DNA from: Hyphobacterium sp. CCMP332
GTDB taxonomy: Bacteria; Bacteroidota; Bacteroidia; Cytophagales; CCMP332
DNA: 64,000 bases
NCBI GenBank assembly: GCA_014323545.1
Contig: CP058647.1
Span: 1,590,001 to 1,654,000 of the forward strand
Direction of reading: 5' to 3'
Part shown: piece by piece, positions 56,338 through 64,000 of the stretch
Numbering within the stretch: the stretch's first letter is position 1
Layout of the letters: every line of letters begins with the position of its first letter
The notes under the pieces: generated by a model
What the model was told of the DNA's origin: nothing
The model's input: the letters and a program-made list of their open reading frames with translations, nothing else
Databases searched by the model: none
Translations under genes and position numbers: made by a program

Positions 56338-57273
56338 ATGAAGCATTTATTCTACATAATTATTGCAATTGCTTTATTATCAACATCTTGTGAAGACCCA
56401 TTTGATATTGATATCGAAAAGGGTGAGAGTCAAATGGTTGTCGATGCTTTTATAAATAATGATGCTGCTATTAAGGAAATTATACTATCTGAAACGGTGG
56501 ACTTCTTTGAGGCCAATCAGCCTCCGGCTGTAAGAAATGCAGAGGTGGCTATATTTAATTTGAATTCCGGTCTCGTATTTAATTTTACTGAAAATCAGAC
56601 AAAACCCGGTCATTACCAGTGGTCAGATAGTACGCTTCCTATTCTAAACAGAATTGGAGAAGTAGGTGATACGCTTAATTTAGCCATAGTCAATGGAGCA
56701 GACACCTTTATTTCAGCTTCTGTTTTAAAACGCACCACAGCGATAGATTCTGTCATTTTTGTTTTCGAAGAGGGCAATTCATTTACTGACGAGGGCTATT
56801 ATGCGGAATTAAAAGCGAGCGACCTTCCCGGAACAGGCGATATTTACTGGATCAGATCCTGGGTGAATGGAATTTACCTGAGCAAGGCCGCAGAGATCAA
56901 TGTAGCTTATGATGCTTCTTTTACGCCCGGTGCCTCTTCCGATGGAATCCCCTTTATCTTACCAATTAGAACAGGGATTAACCCAATTAACGATGATGAG
57001 GATGAGGAAAGAAGCGATCCTAATCAATACGTGCCCGAAACACCATATGAAATAGGCGACTCTATTTATGTGGAAATCTGGTCCATTAACGAATCCACTC
57101 TTTTCTTTTTACAACAGATTCAGGCAGAAGTAAACAATGGTGGATTATTTGCAACTCCTCCAACCAATGTTCGAACAAATATTTTTAATATCAATCCAAA
57201 CTCAGAAAAAGCAGTCGTTGGGCATTTTTGTGTTTCCGAGGTAAGCTCAGGAGGAGCCAAATTAAACCCTTAA
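56338..57273 (+). CDS. DUF4249 lipoprotein, TonB-receptor partner
   Basis: 311 residues from ATG 56338; an earlier TTG at 56323 overlaps the receptor stop and only adds NFKR. Lipobox Cys at 18 (LLSTSCEDPFDID). The segment KGESQMVVDAFINND is typical of DUF4249, whose members sit beside TonB receptors and are thought to be surface lipoproteins aiding uptake. The stop shares TTAA with the convergent dehydrogenase gene. Confidence 0.87.
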   Translation: MKHLFYIIIAIALLSTSCEDPFDIDIEKGESQMVVDAFINNDAAIKEIILSETVDFFEANQPPAVRNAEVAIFNLNSGLVFNFTENQTKPGHYQWSDSTLPILNRIGEVGDTLNLAIVNGADTFISASVLKRTTAIDSVIFVFEEGNSFTDEGYYAELKASDLPGTGDIYWIRSWVNGIYLSKAAEINVAYDASFTPGASSDGIPFILPIRTGINPINDDEDEERSDPNQYVPETPYEIGDSIYVEIWSINESTLFFLQQIQAEVNNGGLFATPPTNVRTNIFNINPNSEKAVVGHFCVSEVSSGGAKLNP

Positions 57274-58418
57274 TTTATATAGGTTATTCGGTAAATAACA
57301 CCTGCTTTATCATCAGAAACAAGCACAGCACCATCGGGCATTACCAATACATCTACCGGCCTTCCCCATGCTGTTCCATCTTCCTGCAACCATCCACTGG
57401 CAAAGTCACTATAGCCAAGTGACCTGTCTCCGTCCAGGCTAACCATTGTAATTCTATATCCAATCGGTGTCGATCGATTCCACGAACCGTGTTCTGCAAT
57501 AAGAATTTGGTTTTTGTACACTTGTGGAAACATATTACCCGTGTAAAACTTCAGACCCAGAGGGGCAACATGAGGCCCAAGGTTTTGTGCTGGTTTTTTG
57601 AAATCAGAACAAGGCCTTTTATCTCCAAATTCCGGGTCAGCAATTACTCCCCCATGACAATAAGGATAACCAAAATGCAGTCCTTTTTTTGGGGCGTGAT
57701 TTAATTCGCAAGGAGGCTCATCATCACCAAGCCAGTCTCGGCCGTTATCGGTAAACCACAATTCTTTGGTTTCGGGATGCCAGGTAAAGCCTACCGTATT
57801 TCTTATGCCTTCGGCAAATATTTCCGGTTTCGCGTTTGATACGTCCATCCTTGTGATGGAAGCATAGATGGGATTTTCACTTTTACAGATATTACAAGGA
57901 GCGCCGACAGGAACATATAACAAATCATCGGGGCCAAAAGCTATATATTTCCATCCGTGATGACCATCTGTTGGGTATCCTCCATAAATTAACTCCGGTT
58001 TCGGAGGATTTGATAGATTATTTTCAATATCCCTGAACACCCAGATTTTACTTATTTCGGCTACATAAAGATTCCCATCCTTAAATGCCACTCCATTAGG
58101 AGAATCCTTGAATTTATCATAGACCACAAAAACTTTTTCCGCATAGTTATCACCGTCTTCATCGCGTAAGGCGTAAACAGAATTCCCGCTTCTGTTGCCT
58201 GCAAATACCGTTCCCTTACTTCCCAGAGAAAGACTTCTTGCATTATCTGCCTTTCCATAAATATCAATTTCAAAGCCTGCGGGTAATTTAATATCTTCGA
58301 GCGGCAGTTTAGGTTTGTTAATCTGACCGGAATTATTTGAATTTTGGTTTTCCTGACTGTCTGCCATACAGGCATTTGAAAGAATTATCAGGACCAATAA
58401 AATTAAAATTCGATTCAT
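57270..58418 (-). CDS. Glucose/sorbosone dehydrogenase-like lipoprotein
   Basis: 382 residues from ATG 58418 with lipobox Cys at 17 (LIILSNAC). A longer frame to 58724 was rejected because it would overlap the S46 gene and bury the signal peptide. A six-bladed propeller with GIRNTVGFTWHPETKELWF, HVAPLGLKFYTG, AEHGSWNRSTPIGYRI and GRPVDVLVMPDG matches PQQ-dependent sugar (sorbosone) dehydrogenases. A CNIC pair and several other Cys are seen. PQQ use and sugar substrate are family-level inferences. Confidence 0.85.
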   Translation of the reverse strand: MNRILILLVLIILSNACMADSQENQNSNNSGQINKPKLPLEDIKLPAGFEIDIYGKADNARSLSLGSKGTVFAGNRSGNSVYALRDEDGDNYAEKVFVVYDKFKDSPNGVAFKDGNLYVAEISKIWVFRDIENNLSNPPKPELIYGGYPTDGHHGWKYIAFGPDDLLYVPVGAPCNICKSENPIYASITRMDVSNAKPEIFAEGIRNTVGFTWHPETKELWFTDNGRDWLGDDEPPCELNHAPKKGLHFGYPYCHGGVIADPEFGDKRPCSDFKKPAQNLGPHVAPLGLKFYTGNMFPQVYKNQILIAEHGSWNRSTPIGYRITMVSLDGDRSLGYSDFASGWLQEDGTAWGRPVDVLVMPDGAVLVSDDKAGVIYRITYIN

Positions 58419-58493
58419 TTTATTACCGTTTTTGTAAAACCACATCCTTAATATATTCATTATATAGACTTTAGCATTAAAAGCTTCACAATT

Positions 58494-60638
58494 ATGTACA
58501 AACAAAGAATAAATCTCCTGATCGTATTCCTCCTGATCTTTGGTTCCAGTTTTGCAGATGAAGGGCTTTGGATTCCCAAGCTTATTAAAGAGCAGGAAGG
58601 CAAAATGAAATCTCTGGGAATGGCAATTACTGCCGAAGAAATTTATAACGAAAACAGCCCGAGTCTGAAAGATGCGGTACTTCACTTTGGTGGTGGATGT
58701 ACTGCAGAAATCATTTCTGATCAAGGTTTAATTCTAACAAATCATCACTGTGGATACAGTAGAATACAAAGTCATTCGAGTCTTGAAAATAATTATTTAA
58801 AAGATGGATTCTGGGCCGAAACTTTAGATGATGAATTGCCCAATCCGGGTTTAACAGTTACAAGATATGTAAGTATGACAGAAGTTACAGATAAAGTCAT
58901 GGAAGGCATCACATCCAAAATGAGTGATGAAGAAAAAGCAGAGAAAATCGAGGACAACATCAGAAAAATTGGTAAGGAAGCTACCATGGGAACCCATTAC
59001 AATTATCAGATTAGGCCATTTTATGAAGGTAATCAATTTTATCTGATCGTCCGAGAGACTTTTACTGACATCAGATTAGTTGGAGCGCCGCCGTCTTCTA
59101 TCGGTAAATACGGCTTTGATACCGATAATTGGGTATGGCCAAGACATACAGGTGATTTTTCCATTTTCAGGGTTTATGTGGATAAAGACAATAAGCCGGC
59201 TGAATATTCGGAAGACAATGTGCCATATAAACCTTTACGTTCATTGACTATTTCCAGTAAAGGTGTTAATTCGGGCGATTTCACCATGGTCTATGGATTC
59301 CCGGGGACTACCTATTCTTATTTGTATTCTCAAAAACTTGATATCATAATAAATAAAGCTTTACCTCTGGCGATTGAGATGAGAGAAAACAATCTTGCCG
59401 TTATCGATAAAGCGATGAGAGAAAGTGAGAAAGTTGCCATTCAATACGCAGCCAAACAGTCGAGGATCAGCAATGCATGGAAAAAATGGATCGGACAGAC
59501 CAGGGGATTGGAGAGGTTTAATGCGATTGAGAAAAAGAAAGAACTGGAAGGGCGGTTTTCAAATGCAGTAGCTAAAGACAAAAAGCTAAAAAAGATGTAC
59601 GGTGAATTGTTCAGCGACTTCGAACAACATCTACCAGAATACGAAAAATACTATCTGGCATACACGCTCTGGAGAGAGTTTGTGTATTATGGGCCCGAAA
59701 TCATACGCTTTGTTAGTGGTTTAGAAAATACCCTGGAAAGCGAGGATTCACTGGAAACGAAAAAAGAAAACCTGAAGAAAAGGATTGACAATTTTTACAA
59801 AAATTATGTGCCTGAAATTGATCAGGCTTTGTTGGCCGCTTCTGCAGAAATCTTCTTTTCCAATCTTGATCAAAGTATTCTTGAGGGACAATCAGAATTA
59901 ATGGATTTCATGAAGGATTACAATTCAGAATCAGGCAATATGGCTCAGGAATTGTTTTCAAACTCGATTTTTACAAATGAAGAACGAATTACAGTTTGGG
60001 CTGACAATTATGAGGGCGGCATGGATAAAATGAAAGATGATCCTATTTATAAACTGATGAATGCCATTTACAATCTCTATTCAAATCAAATTAAAGATGA
60101 TTACAGCAAAATCTCCAGCAGGATCGATGAGATTGAAAAAGAATATATGACGGCACAAATGAAAGTGCTACCTGAGCAAAAAGATTATTACCCCAATGCC
60201 AATGGAACACTACGGGTTTCTTATGGACAGGTAGGCGGTTATGAACCAATGGATGCAGTGCAGTATGAGCATATGACTACAACGGATGGGATTTTGGACA
60301 AATACATTCCTGGGAGTTACGAATATGACTTGCCTGAGAAACTGGTGACTTTACTCAGGGAAAAAGATTTTGGTGAATTTTCCGATGAAGATAATTTGCC
60401 TGTATGTTTTATAGCCAGCAATCATACTTCGGGTGGTAATTCGGGCAGTCCTGTTTTTAATGCAAATGGAGAACTAATTGGTATCAATTTCGATCGCACC
60501 TGGGAAAGCACCATGAGCGATATGATGTTCAATCCTGAAATCTGCCGGAACATCAGTGTGGACATGCGCTATATTCTTTTCATTGTAGACAAGTTTGCAG
60601 GAGCAAATAGGTTGATTGAGGAAATGGATATAAACTAA
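58494..60638 (+). CDS. S46 family dipeptidyl peptidase, DPP11 type
   Basis: 714 residues, near the family length of about 720. Signal peptide to SSFADEGLW. Catalytic His85 lies in ILTNHHCGY; Ser650 in GGNSGSPVF. Arg668 lies in INFDRTWEST, 18 residues after the Ser, the same distance as Ser655 to Arg673 in Porphyromonas gingivalis DPP11, where Arg selects Asp/Glu at P1; DPP7 has Gly there. So an acidic-specific dipeptidyl peptidase is inferred. It acts in the periplasm to trim peptides into dipeptides. A palindromic element begins 4 bp after the stop. Confidence 0.92.
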   Translation: MYKQRINLLIVFLLIFGSSFADEGLWIPKLIKEQEGKMKSLGMAITAEEIYNENSPSLKDAVLHFGGGCTAEIISDQGLILTNHHCGYSRIQSHSSLENNYLKDGFWAETLDDELPNPGLTVTRYVSMTEVTDKVMEGITSKMSDEEKAEKIEDNIRKIGKEATMGTHYNYQIRPFYEGNQFYLIVRETFTDIRLVGAPPSSIGKYGFDTDNWVWPRHTGDFSIFRVYVDKDNKPAEYSEDNVPYKPLRSLTISSKGVNSGDFTMVYGFPGTTYSYLYSQKLDIIINKALPLAIEMRENNLAVIDKAMRESEKVAIQYAAKQSRISNAWKKWIGQTRGLERFNAIEKKKELEGRFSNAVAKDKKLKKMYGELFSDFEQHLPEYEKYYLAYTLWREFVYYGPEIIRFVSGLENTLESEDSLETKKENLKKRIDNFYKNYVPEIDQALLAASAEIFFSNLDQSILEGQSELMDFMKDYNSESGNMAQELFSNSIFTNEERITVWADNYEGGMDKMKDDPIYKLMNAIYNLYSNQIKDDYSKISSRIDEIEKEYMTAQMKVLPEQKDYYPNANGTLRVSYGQVGGYEPMDAVQYEHMTTTDGILDKYIPGSYEYDLPEKLVTLLREKDFGEFSDEDNLPVCFIASNHTSGGNSGSPVFNANGELIGINFDRTWESTMSDMMFNPEICRNISVDMRYILFIVDKFAGANRLIEEMDIN

Positions 60639-60642
60639 TTTG

Positions 60643-60712
60643 AGATTCCAGTGACACGCGCTGGAATGACGTAACAATTGAAACGTCATTCCAAGACTTG
60701 TTCTTGGAATCT
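60643..60712. repeat. 70-bp palindromic repeat element (GGAATGACGT family)
   Basis: Outer arms AGATTCCA/TGGAATCT and inner arms TGGAATGACGT/ACGTCATTCCA are perfect; the loop is about 10 bp. A second member is at 62350-62460. It begins 4 bp after the S46 stop, so it may also work as a terminator-like hairpin, though no T-run follows. No coding. Confidence 0.75.
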
Positions 60713-60785
60713 ACCTTTCATATTATTCTTAGTAAATGGTGTTTTGTCGGTGGAAGATACCCCGTCTTTATGACGGCGTCTCCTG

Positions 60786-62297
60786 CTACTTCTTAATAAA
60801 CTTACCAACTGAGTTGAACTCTTCTGATTGGATTTTGAAGATGTAAACTCCGGATTCCAAATCAAAAACATTGATGGAGGTTTTATTTTCTCCTAGAATT
60901 CTATTCTTTACCACATTTCCCTGAAGAGTGTAAACTGAAATTTCCAAATCATATAATCTTGAATCTGAAAAATTAAAAATCAATTGATCTGATGCGGGAT
61001 TGGGGAAAATACTAATTTGAGCGTTCGCAAAAAATTCTTCATTCAGATTAGAAATGGAATTTCCTAAACTATCGTAGTTCCATAGATTGAGCCTGCCAAA
61101 ATCCCAAGGGGGCAGATAGTTGAATTGAGAGGTATTTCCAACTGCAATAAAGCCACCTTCATTCGCTTCGGTAACACTTTTTGTACCATACCAGGAAACA
61201 CTTCCGGAGTCTGACCATTCTTTGTTAAAAAGGCTGTCATACTTTATAAAATATGAATATGCGCCTGCATACCAACAATCTCCGGGAGGATCGCAATATG
61301 ATCGACTTCTCCCGATTAGAATTCCCTTGTCAAAAGTCCTTTTAATAAACGAAGAAGTTTCACCAACCACTGGAAAATTTAGTTGACCCAAATTCCCGGT
61401 AGGATTTCCATTCATATCAAAATGATCAACAAATCCGGGCGTAGTCCCAGCTTCAAAAGGCGGGTCCGTATTGCCTAGAATTAAATATGTTGAGTCGAGT
61501 TTAATAATATCACAGCCTGCCCAATCGCTTCCAAATAAATAGTGAGGATATCCATATTGTTTTGACCAAACTGAATCACCATTATTGCCTAATTGAGTGA
61601 CGGCTAATTTATATCCCCATAAGGTATCATTAGGTTGAATAATATTTTTAATATAAGGAATAGCTCCAATTAAAATAAAACCCGAATCAATTGCTTCTAT
61701 CAAATCAATATAAGAACCTATTAAAACTGTTGTGTCCATCAGGTTTCCAATAGAATCTAGTTTTAAGTAATAGGATTCAGAACCACTGTAGAACTGATAA
61801 TCTCCCCAAACAGGAAACTCATTCGGCATTATCATTCTAAGAGATTGATCCGCAAGCTCTATAATTTTCGAGGAACCCATCCAATTAACAGATTCGTACG
61901 ATAAATTTATTGAGCTGGTCCAGATTTCATTTCCACTTGTGTCAATTTCTCTTAGATAAGGTTTATTAGGATATATCTCATTTAAACTATCCCCGGAAAC
62001 CAAATAATTTCCGTTTTTTCTTTTTATACTATAATGTGGGGTCTTGCCATCATAATTAAAACTCTCCCAAATCTTATTTCCCATTGGATCCATCCTGGCA
62101 AAATAGGAACCATTGTCATGTCTGGCGATTACAAAATAATTTCCTGACTCTAATTGATAAGCCGCAACAGCTTCAAGATTAACTCCATTTGGCTTAGGAT
62201 AAATTTTGTTGAAAAGGACACTTTGTGAATGTGCCTCAATATTTGATTGAAGAAGAATAAATAGTACAGAAAGGTGTATAAGTAATTTATTTCTCAT
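60786..62297 (-). CDS. T9SS-secreted protein of unknown function
   Basis: 503 residues with signal peptide (LLIHLSVLFILLQSNIEAHS). The body has repeating KYDSLGN/QLGNNGDSVWSKQYG-type segments (LDSIGNLMDT, YDSLFNKEWSD) typical of secreted Bacteroidota propeller-like proteins of unknown role. The C-terminal type A tail is ISIFPNPASDQLIFNFSD through GKFIKK. Both ends of the gene are next to palindromic repeat elements. Confidence 0.8.
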   Translation of the reverse strand: MRNKLLIHLSVLFILLQSNIEAHSQSVLFNKIYPKPNGVNLEAVAAYQLESGNYFVIARHDNGSYFARMDPMGNKIWESFNYDGKTPHYSIKRKNGNYLVSGDSLNEIYPNKPYLREIDTSGNEIWTSSINLSYESVNWMGSSKIIELADQSLRMIMPNEFPVWGDYQFYSGSESYYLKLDSIGNLMDTTVLIGSYIDLIEAIDSGFILIGAIPYIKNIIQPNDTLWGYKLAVTQLGNNGDSVWSKQYGYPHYLFGSDWAGCDIIKLDSTYLILGNTDPPFEAGTTPGFVDHFDMNGNPTGNLGQLNFPVVGETSSFIKRTFDKGILIGRSRSYCDPPGDCWYAGAYSYFIKYDSLFNKEWSDSGSVSWYGTKSVTEANEGGFIAVGNTSQFNYLPPWDFGRLNLWNYDSLGNSISNLNEEFFANAQISIFPNPASDQLIFNFSDSRLYDLEISVYTLQGNVVKNRILGENKTSINVFDLESGVYIFKIQSEEFNSVGKFIKK

Positions 62298-62349
62298 AAA
62301 ATGCAGTCTTCTTTTATGAAAATTAAGAAAAATAGTCTACAAAGGATGA

Positions 62350-62459
62350 AGATTCCAAGAACTCACTTCATTCGTCTTGGAATGACGTTCTAAAGATAGA
62401 GGCTGGACCAAAAAGTAGCCGACAATCCAAGATTTCAATTTTTTGAAATTCTTGGAATC
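62350..62459. repeat. Second GGAATGACGT-family palindromic element
   Basis: AGATTCCAAG (62350-62359) pairs with CTTGGAATCT (62451-62460); TTGGAATGACGT is at 62377-62388. An inner hairpin TCCAAGATTTCAA/TTGAAATTCTTGGA lies at about 62424-62457. The end shares motifs with the 60643-60712 element. It abuts a fossil T9SS tail. Confidence 0.7.
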
Positions 62460-62513
62460 TCACTCCTTAATAAACTTCCCTATGGAAGTAAAACCTGAAG
62501 TCTGACGATAAAC
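62460..62513 (-). pseudogene. Fossil end of a T9SS sorting tail
   Basis: Read on the minus strand this gives VYRQTSGFTSIGKFIKE followed by TGA. It matches the last residues of the gene at 60786-62297 (EEFNSVGKFIKK) in spacing and sequence, and both have the TTAATAAACTT string. The rest of that gene is missing: the stop of the 62514 gene precedes it directly, and the repeat element begins at its own stop. It looks like a residue of a deleted or recombined cargo gene. Confidence 0.5.
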
Positions 62514-63389
62514 TCAAAATGTATAGGCAATTCCAATTCCCTGATTTGTGTTCATAGAAATTCGTTTTTGATCCATCATTCCTTCTTTAATTAAATTGTT
62601 GTTTCCAGTCACATTTAATATTAAAGAGATCAAAGTAGAACCTCCAATTGCAATAAGGGCTAGTTCTGGTGAATCAATTCCAATTGCAATGCCACCAATT
62701 AACCCTCCAACAAGACTTACACCCAGAGCTGCATTATAAGCTTTTCCTGCTTTTATGAGATAATTACCAGGGACATTGGAAGGAGTTAATATCTCAACAG
62801 ATTGAGTTTTTGCTGGAGTGTATGTATTGTTATCTCCATTTATATTAGAGGAGCTCTCATTAGCCAATGCAGATGGTGTATAATCAAGGACTAAAAAAAA
62901 TCGATCCATTTTTTCGGTCAAATGTAACTCGGTTCTGGTATAGCCATCATTCCAAATCAGTGATATCCCTTTTGGTAACGAATTATTTATAATATACCTG
63001 GCATCCTTGTTTTTAATTTCTTCAAGGTCTTTATTTAAAAAATCATAAGGGGTTATGAACGTTTGATAGCTGCCCAATTCGTCCTTTAATACTTCATAAA
63101 ATTCGATAAATTCCATTAATTCTGCTTTATGGCTTGTTTTAGCCACTGCGGGTTGAATTTCCAGTTTTTCGAATTGTCCTTCTGAATCAAAGAAATATGA
63201 TTTAATAATCTTCTTTCCATAAATCGAAGAGCTGTATTGTAAAACGGAGCTTCTTGAAAGCATCTATACGCCCATCTCCTTCGACTTAATTGACTCCATA
63301 TCTGAACCCCAGTTGGCCTTAGGTTTCAATTGCGCAAATGTGAGTGAATAAACTAACACAAAGAATATAGATAAGCTTAAACTTTTCAT
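62514..63389 (-). pseudogene. Secreted protein interrupted by an in-frame TAG, paralog of 43025-43945
   Basis: From ATG 63389 the frame reads MKSLSLSIFFVLVYSLTFAQ, then ANWGSDMESIKSKEMGV, then TAG (63264-63266), then continues without shift from an ATG at 63263 for 249 more residues (SYFFDSEGQFEKLEIQ, and Gly-rich helices such as AALGVSLVGGLIGGIAIGI). The paralog at 43025 has the same order: signal, NWGS, YYFDQ, Gly-rich helices. So a single nonsense codon separates the signal peptide from the body. If the short product is made it would lack a signal. Sequencing error or true decay cannot be told apart. Confidence 0.75.
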
Positions 63390-63457
63390 TCAAGAATTTT
63401 TTGTCCAAAATAAGATTTGAAAATGAAAAAATTGAGTTTTCTGATCGCGTTTTTCAT

Positions 63458-63925
63458 TTAATCGACATGCGATACCCTCCAATTCTGAATCTCAATAATA
63501 TTCCCCTCGGGGTCCCTGGCATAAAAAGCTTTTAAAAATCCTTTTCCAGGAATTTCTGCTTCAACTACTTTTCCATACATGGAACCGCCATTATCAATTA
63601 GCTTTGCTAAAACAGCACCCACATCTTCTACATGAAAAGCAATATGTCCAAATCCAAAATCATTGATCTGAATATTCTTGTTCCGGCCTTTTTGATTGTA
63701 TTCGAAAATTTCCAGGGTAGGGCCTTTTTCAAATCCTGGTAATTGTAAATGCACACCTCTCAAATGCACATCTTCCAATGCACACATATCATCAATCCAT
63801 TTACCCTTAATATCTCTTTCAGGAAATGTAGGTACACAATCAAAAACCTCAATGTAGAATTCAGCCAACCTCTTCCAATCCTTTGCAATAAGGTTTGTAT
63901 GACTAAATATTATCGACCTTTTCAC
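63458..63925 (-). CDS. VOC superfamily (glyoxalase-like) protein
   Basis: 155 residues from GTG 63925. The vicinal-oxygen-chelate fold shows FSHTNLIAKDWKRLAEFY at the start, GFGHIAFHVEDV in the middle and ARDPEGNIIEIQNW at the end, giving likely metal ligands His and Glu. The reaction (lyase, dioxygenase or isomerase) is unknown. The start is 2 bp after the stop of the upstream SpoU-type gene, so they are co-transcribed. Confidence 0.82.
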   Translation of the reverse strand: MKRSIIFSHTNLIAKDWKRLAEFYIEVFDCVPTFPERDIKGKWIDDMCALEDVHLRGVHLQLPGFEKGPTLEIFEYNQKGRNKNIQINDFGFGHIAFHVEDVGAVLAKLIDNGGSMYGKVVEAEIPGKGFLKAFYARDPEGNIIEIQNWRVSHVD

Positions 63926-63927
63926 TC

Positions 63928-64000
63928 TTAATTTTTAACTTTTAACATTTTCCAGAACTCCCAAAGCACCACACCTGCACAAACGGAGATATTCAAAGAA
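63928..64000 (-). CDS. SpoU/TrmH-type RNA methyltransferase, 3' end only
   Basis: Only the last 23 codons are in the window: SLNISVCAGVVLWEFWKMLK then VKN and TAA. The SLNxSVxAGxxLxE pattern is motif 3 of SpoU (SPOUT) RNA 2'-O-methyltransferases, which lies at the C-terminus. Whether it is RlmB, TrmH or another member cannot be told. The last residues are encoded by an AT-rich TTAAAAGTTAAAAATTAA stretch. Confidence 0.75.
   Translation of the reverse strand, partial: SLNISVCAGVVLWEFWKMLKVKN

Noticed and set aside
58419-58724. N-terminal extension of the sorbosone-dehydrogenase-like protein
   Set aside because: It would overlap the divergent S46 gene by 231 bp and bury the lipoprotein signal; ATG 58418 is right.

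Overview
The window is chromosomal DNA of a low-GC member of the Bacteroidota, most likely a Cytophagales-type gliding or surface-associated bacterium. The evidence is the type IX secretion system (T9SS) protease PorU at the left edge, six secreted proteins ending in a T9SS type A sorting tail, a CarboxypepD_reg-like TonB-dependent receptor paired with a DUF4249 lipoprotein, a DUF4836 lipoprotein, and promoters of the Bacteroidota TAnnTTTG type. The order-level placement is inference from gene content; no marker phylogeny was run.

Layout. 1-4.6 kb (minus): MBL-fold hydrolase, pssA, purS and the start of porU, the first three overlapping. 4.6-17.7 kb: housekeeping genes in short divergent and convergent units (FAD oxidoreductase, a gluzincin-like/TolB/Omp85 fusion protein, purQ, yicC, two secreted M28 peptidases, a haem-c lipoprotein, prfA, a beta-helix lipoprotein, DinB, an NTP-PPase). 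17.8-25.1 kb: a 2,438-residue T9SS surface protein with a BNR propeller, PKD, two GEVED domains and twelve ~75-residue repeats that show a three-unit higher-order period. 25.1-32.1 kb: double-domain universal stress protein, htpG, an RHH/PIN toxin-antitoxin pair, aspS and a type II NADH dehydrogenase. 32.1-39.6 kb: two tightly packed plus-strand operons, one with DUF4836 lipoprotein plus ABC ATPase plus permease, the other with two GT2 glycosyltransferases, a GT-C enzyme and a membrane protein. 39.6-42.3 kb: SHOCT lipoprotein, secreted endonuclease I, and a tRNA-Gly/tRNA-Leu unit followed by GC-rich palindromes that break up a second tRNA-Leu-like copy. 42.3-53.8 kb: CPBP protease, a secreted unknown, a 59-residue small ORF, a membrane-anchored AraC regulator, and three large T9SS cargo proteins (CRTAC1-like, triple LamG, small). 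53.9-64 kb: TonB receptor/DUF4249 pair, sorbosone-dehydrogenase-like lipoprotein, S46 dipeptidyl peptidase of DPP11 type, another T9SS cargo, a gene with an in-frame amber codon, a VOC protein and the 3' end of a SpoU-type RNA methyltransferase.

How the genes fit together. The window carries part of the secretion machinery (PorU removes T9SS sorting tails) together with several of its likely clients. Secreted and periplasmic peptidases (two M28, S46), a secreted nuclease and a TonB receptor point to use of external protein and nucleic acid. No transposase, integrase, phage gene or CRISPR array was seen. Small palindromic repeats are the only mobile-looking DNA; they occur near 15.2, 41.6-42.1, 60.7 and 62.4 kb, next to a broken tRNA copy, a fossil T9SS tail and a disrupted gene.

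I found no convincing new multi-gene defence or biosynthetic system. The most unusual items are the higher-order repeat in the giant surface protein, the pseudo-protease/propeller/barrel fusion, the split tRNA-Leu copy and the decayed paralog at 62.5-63.4 kb.
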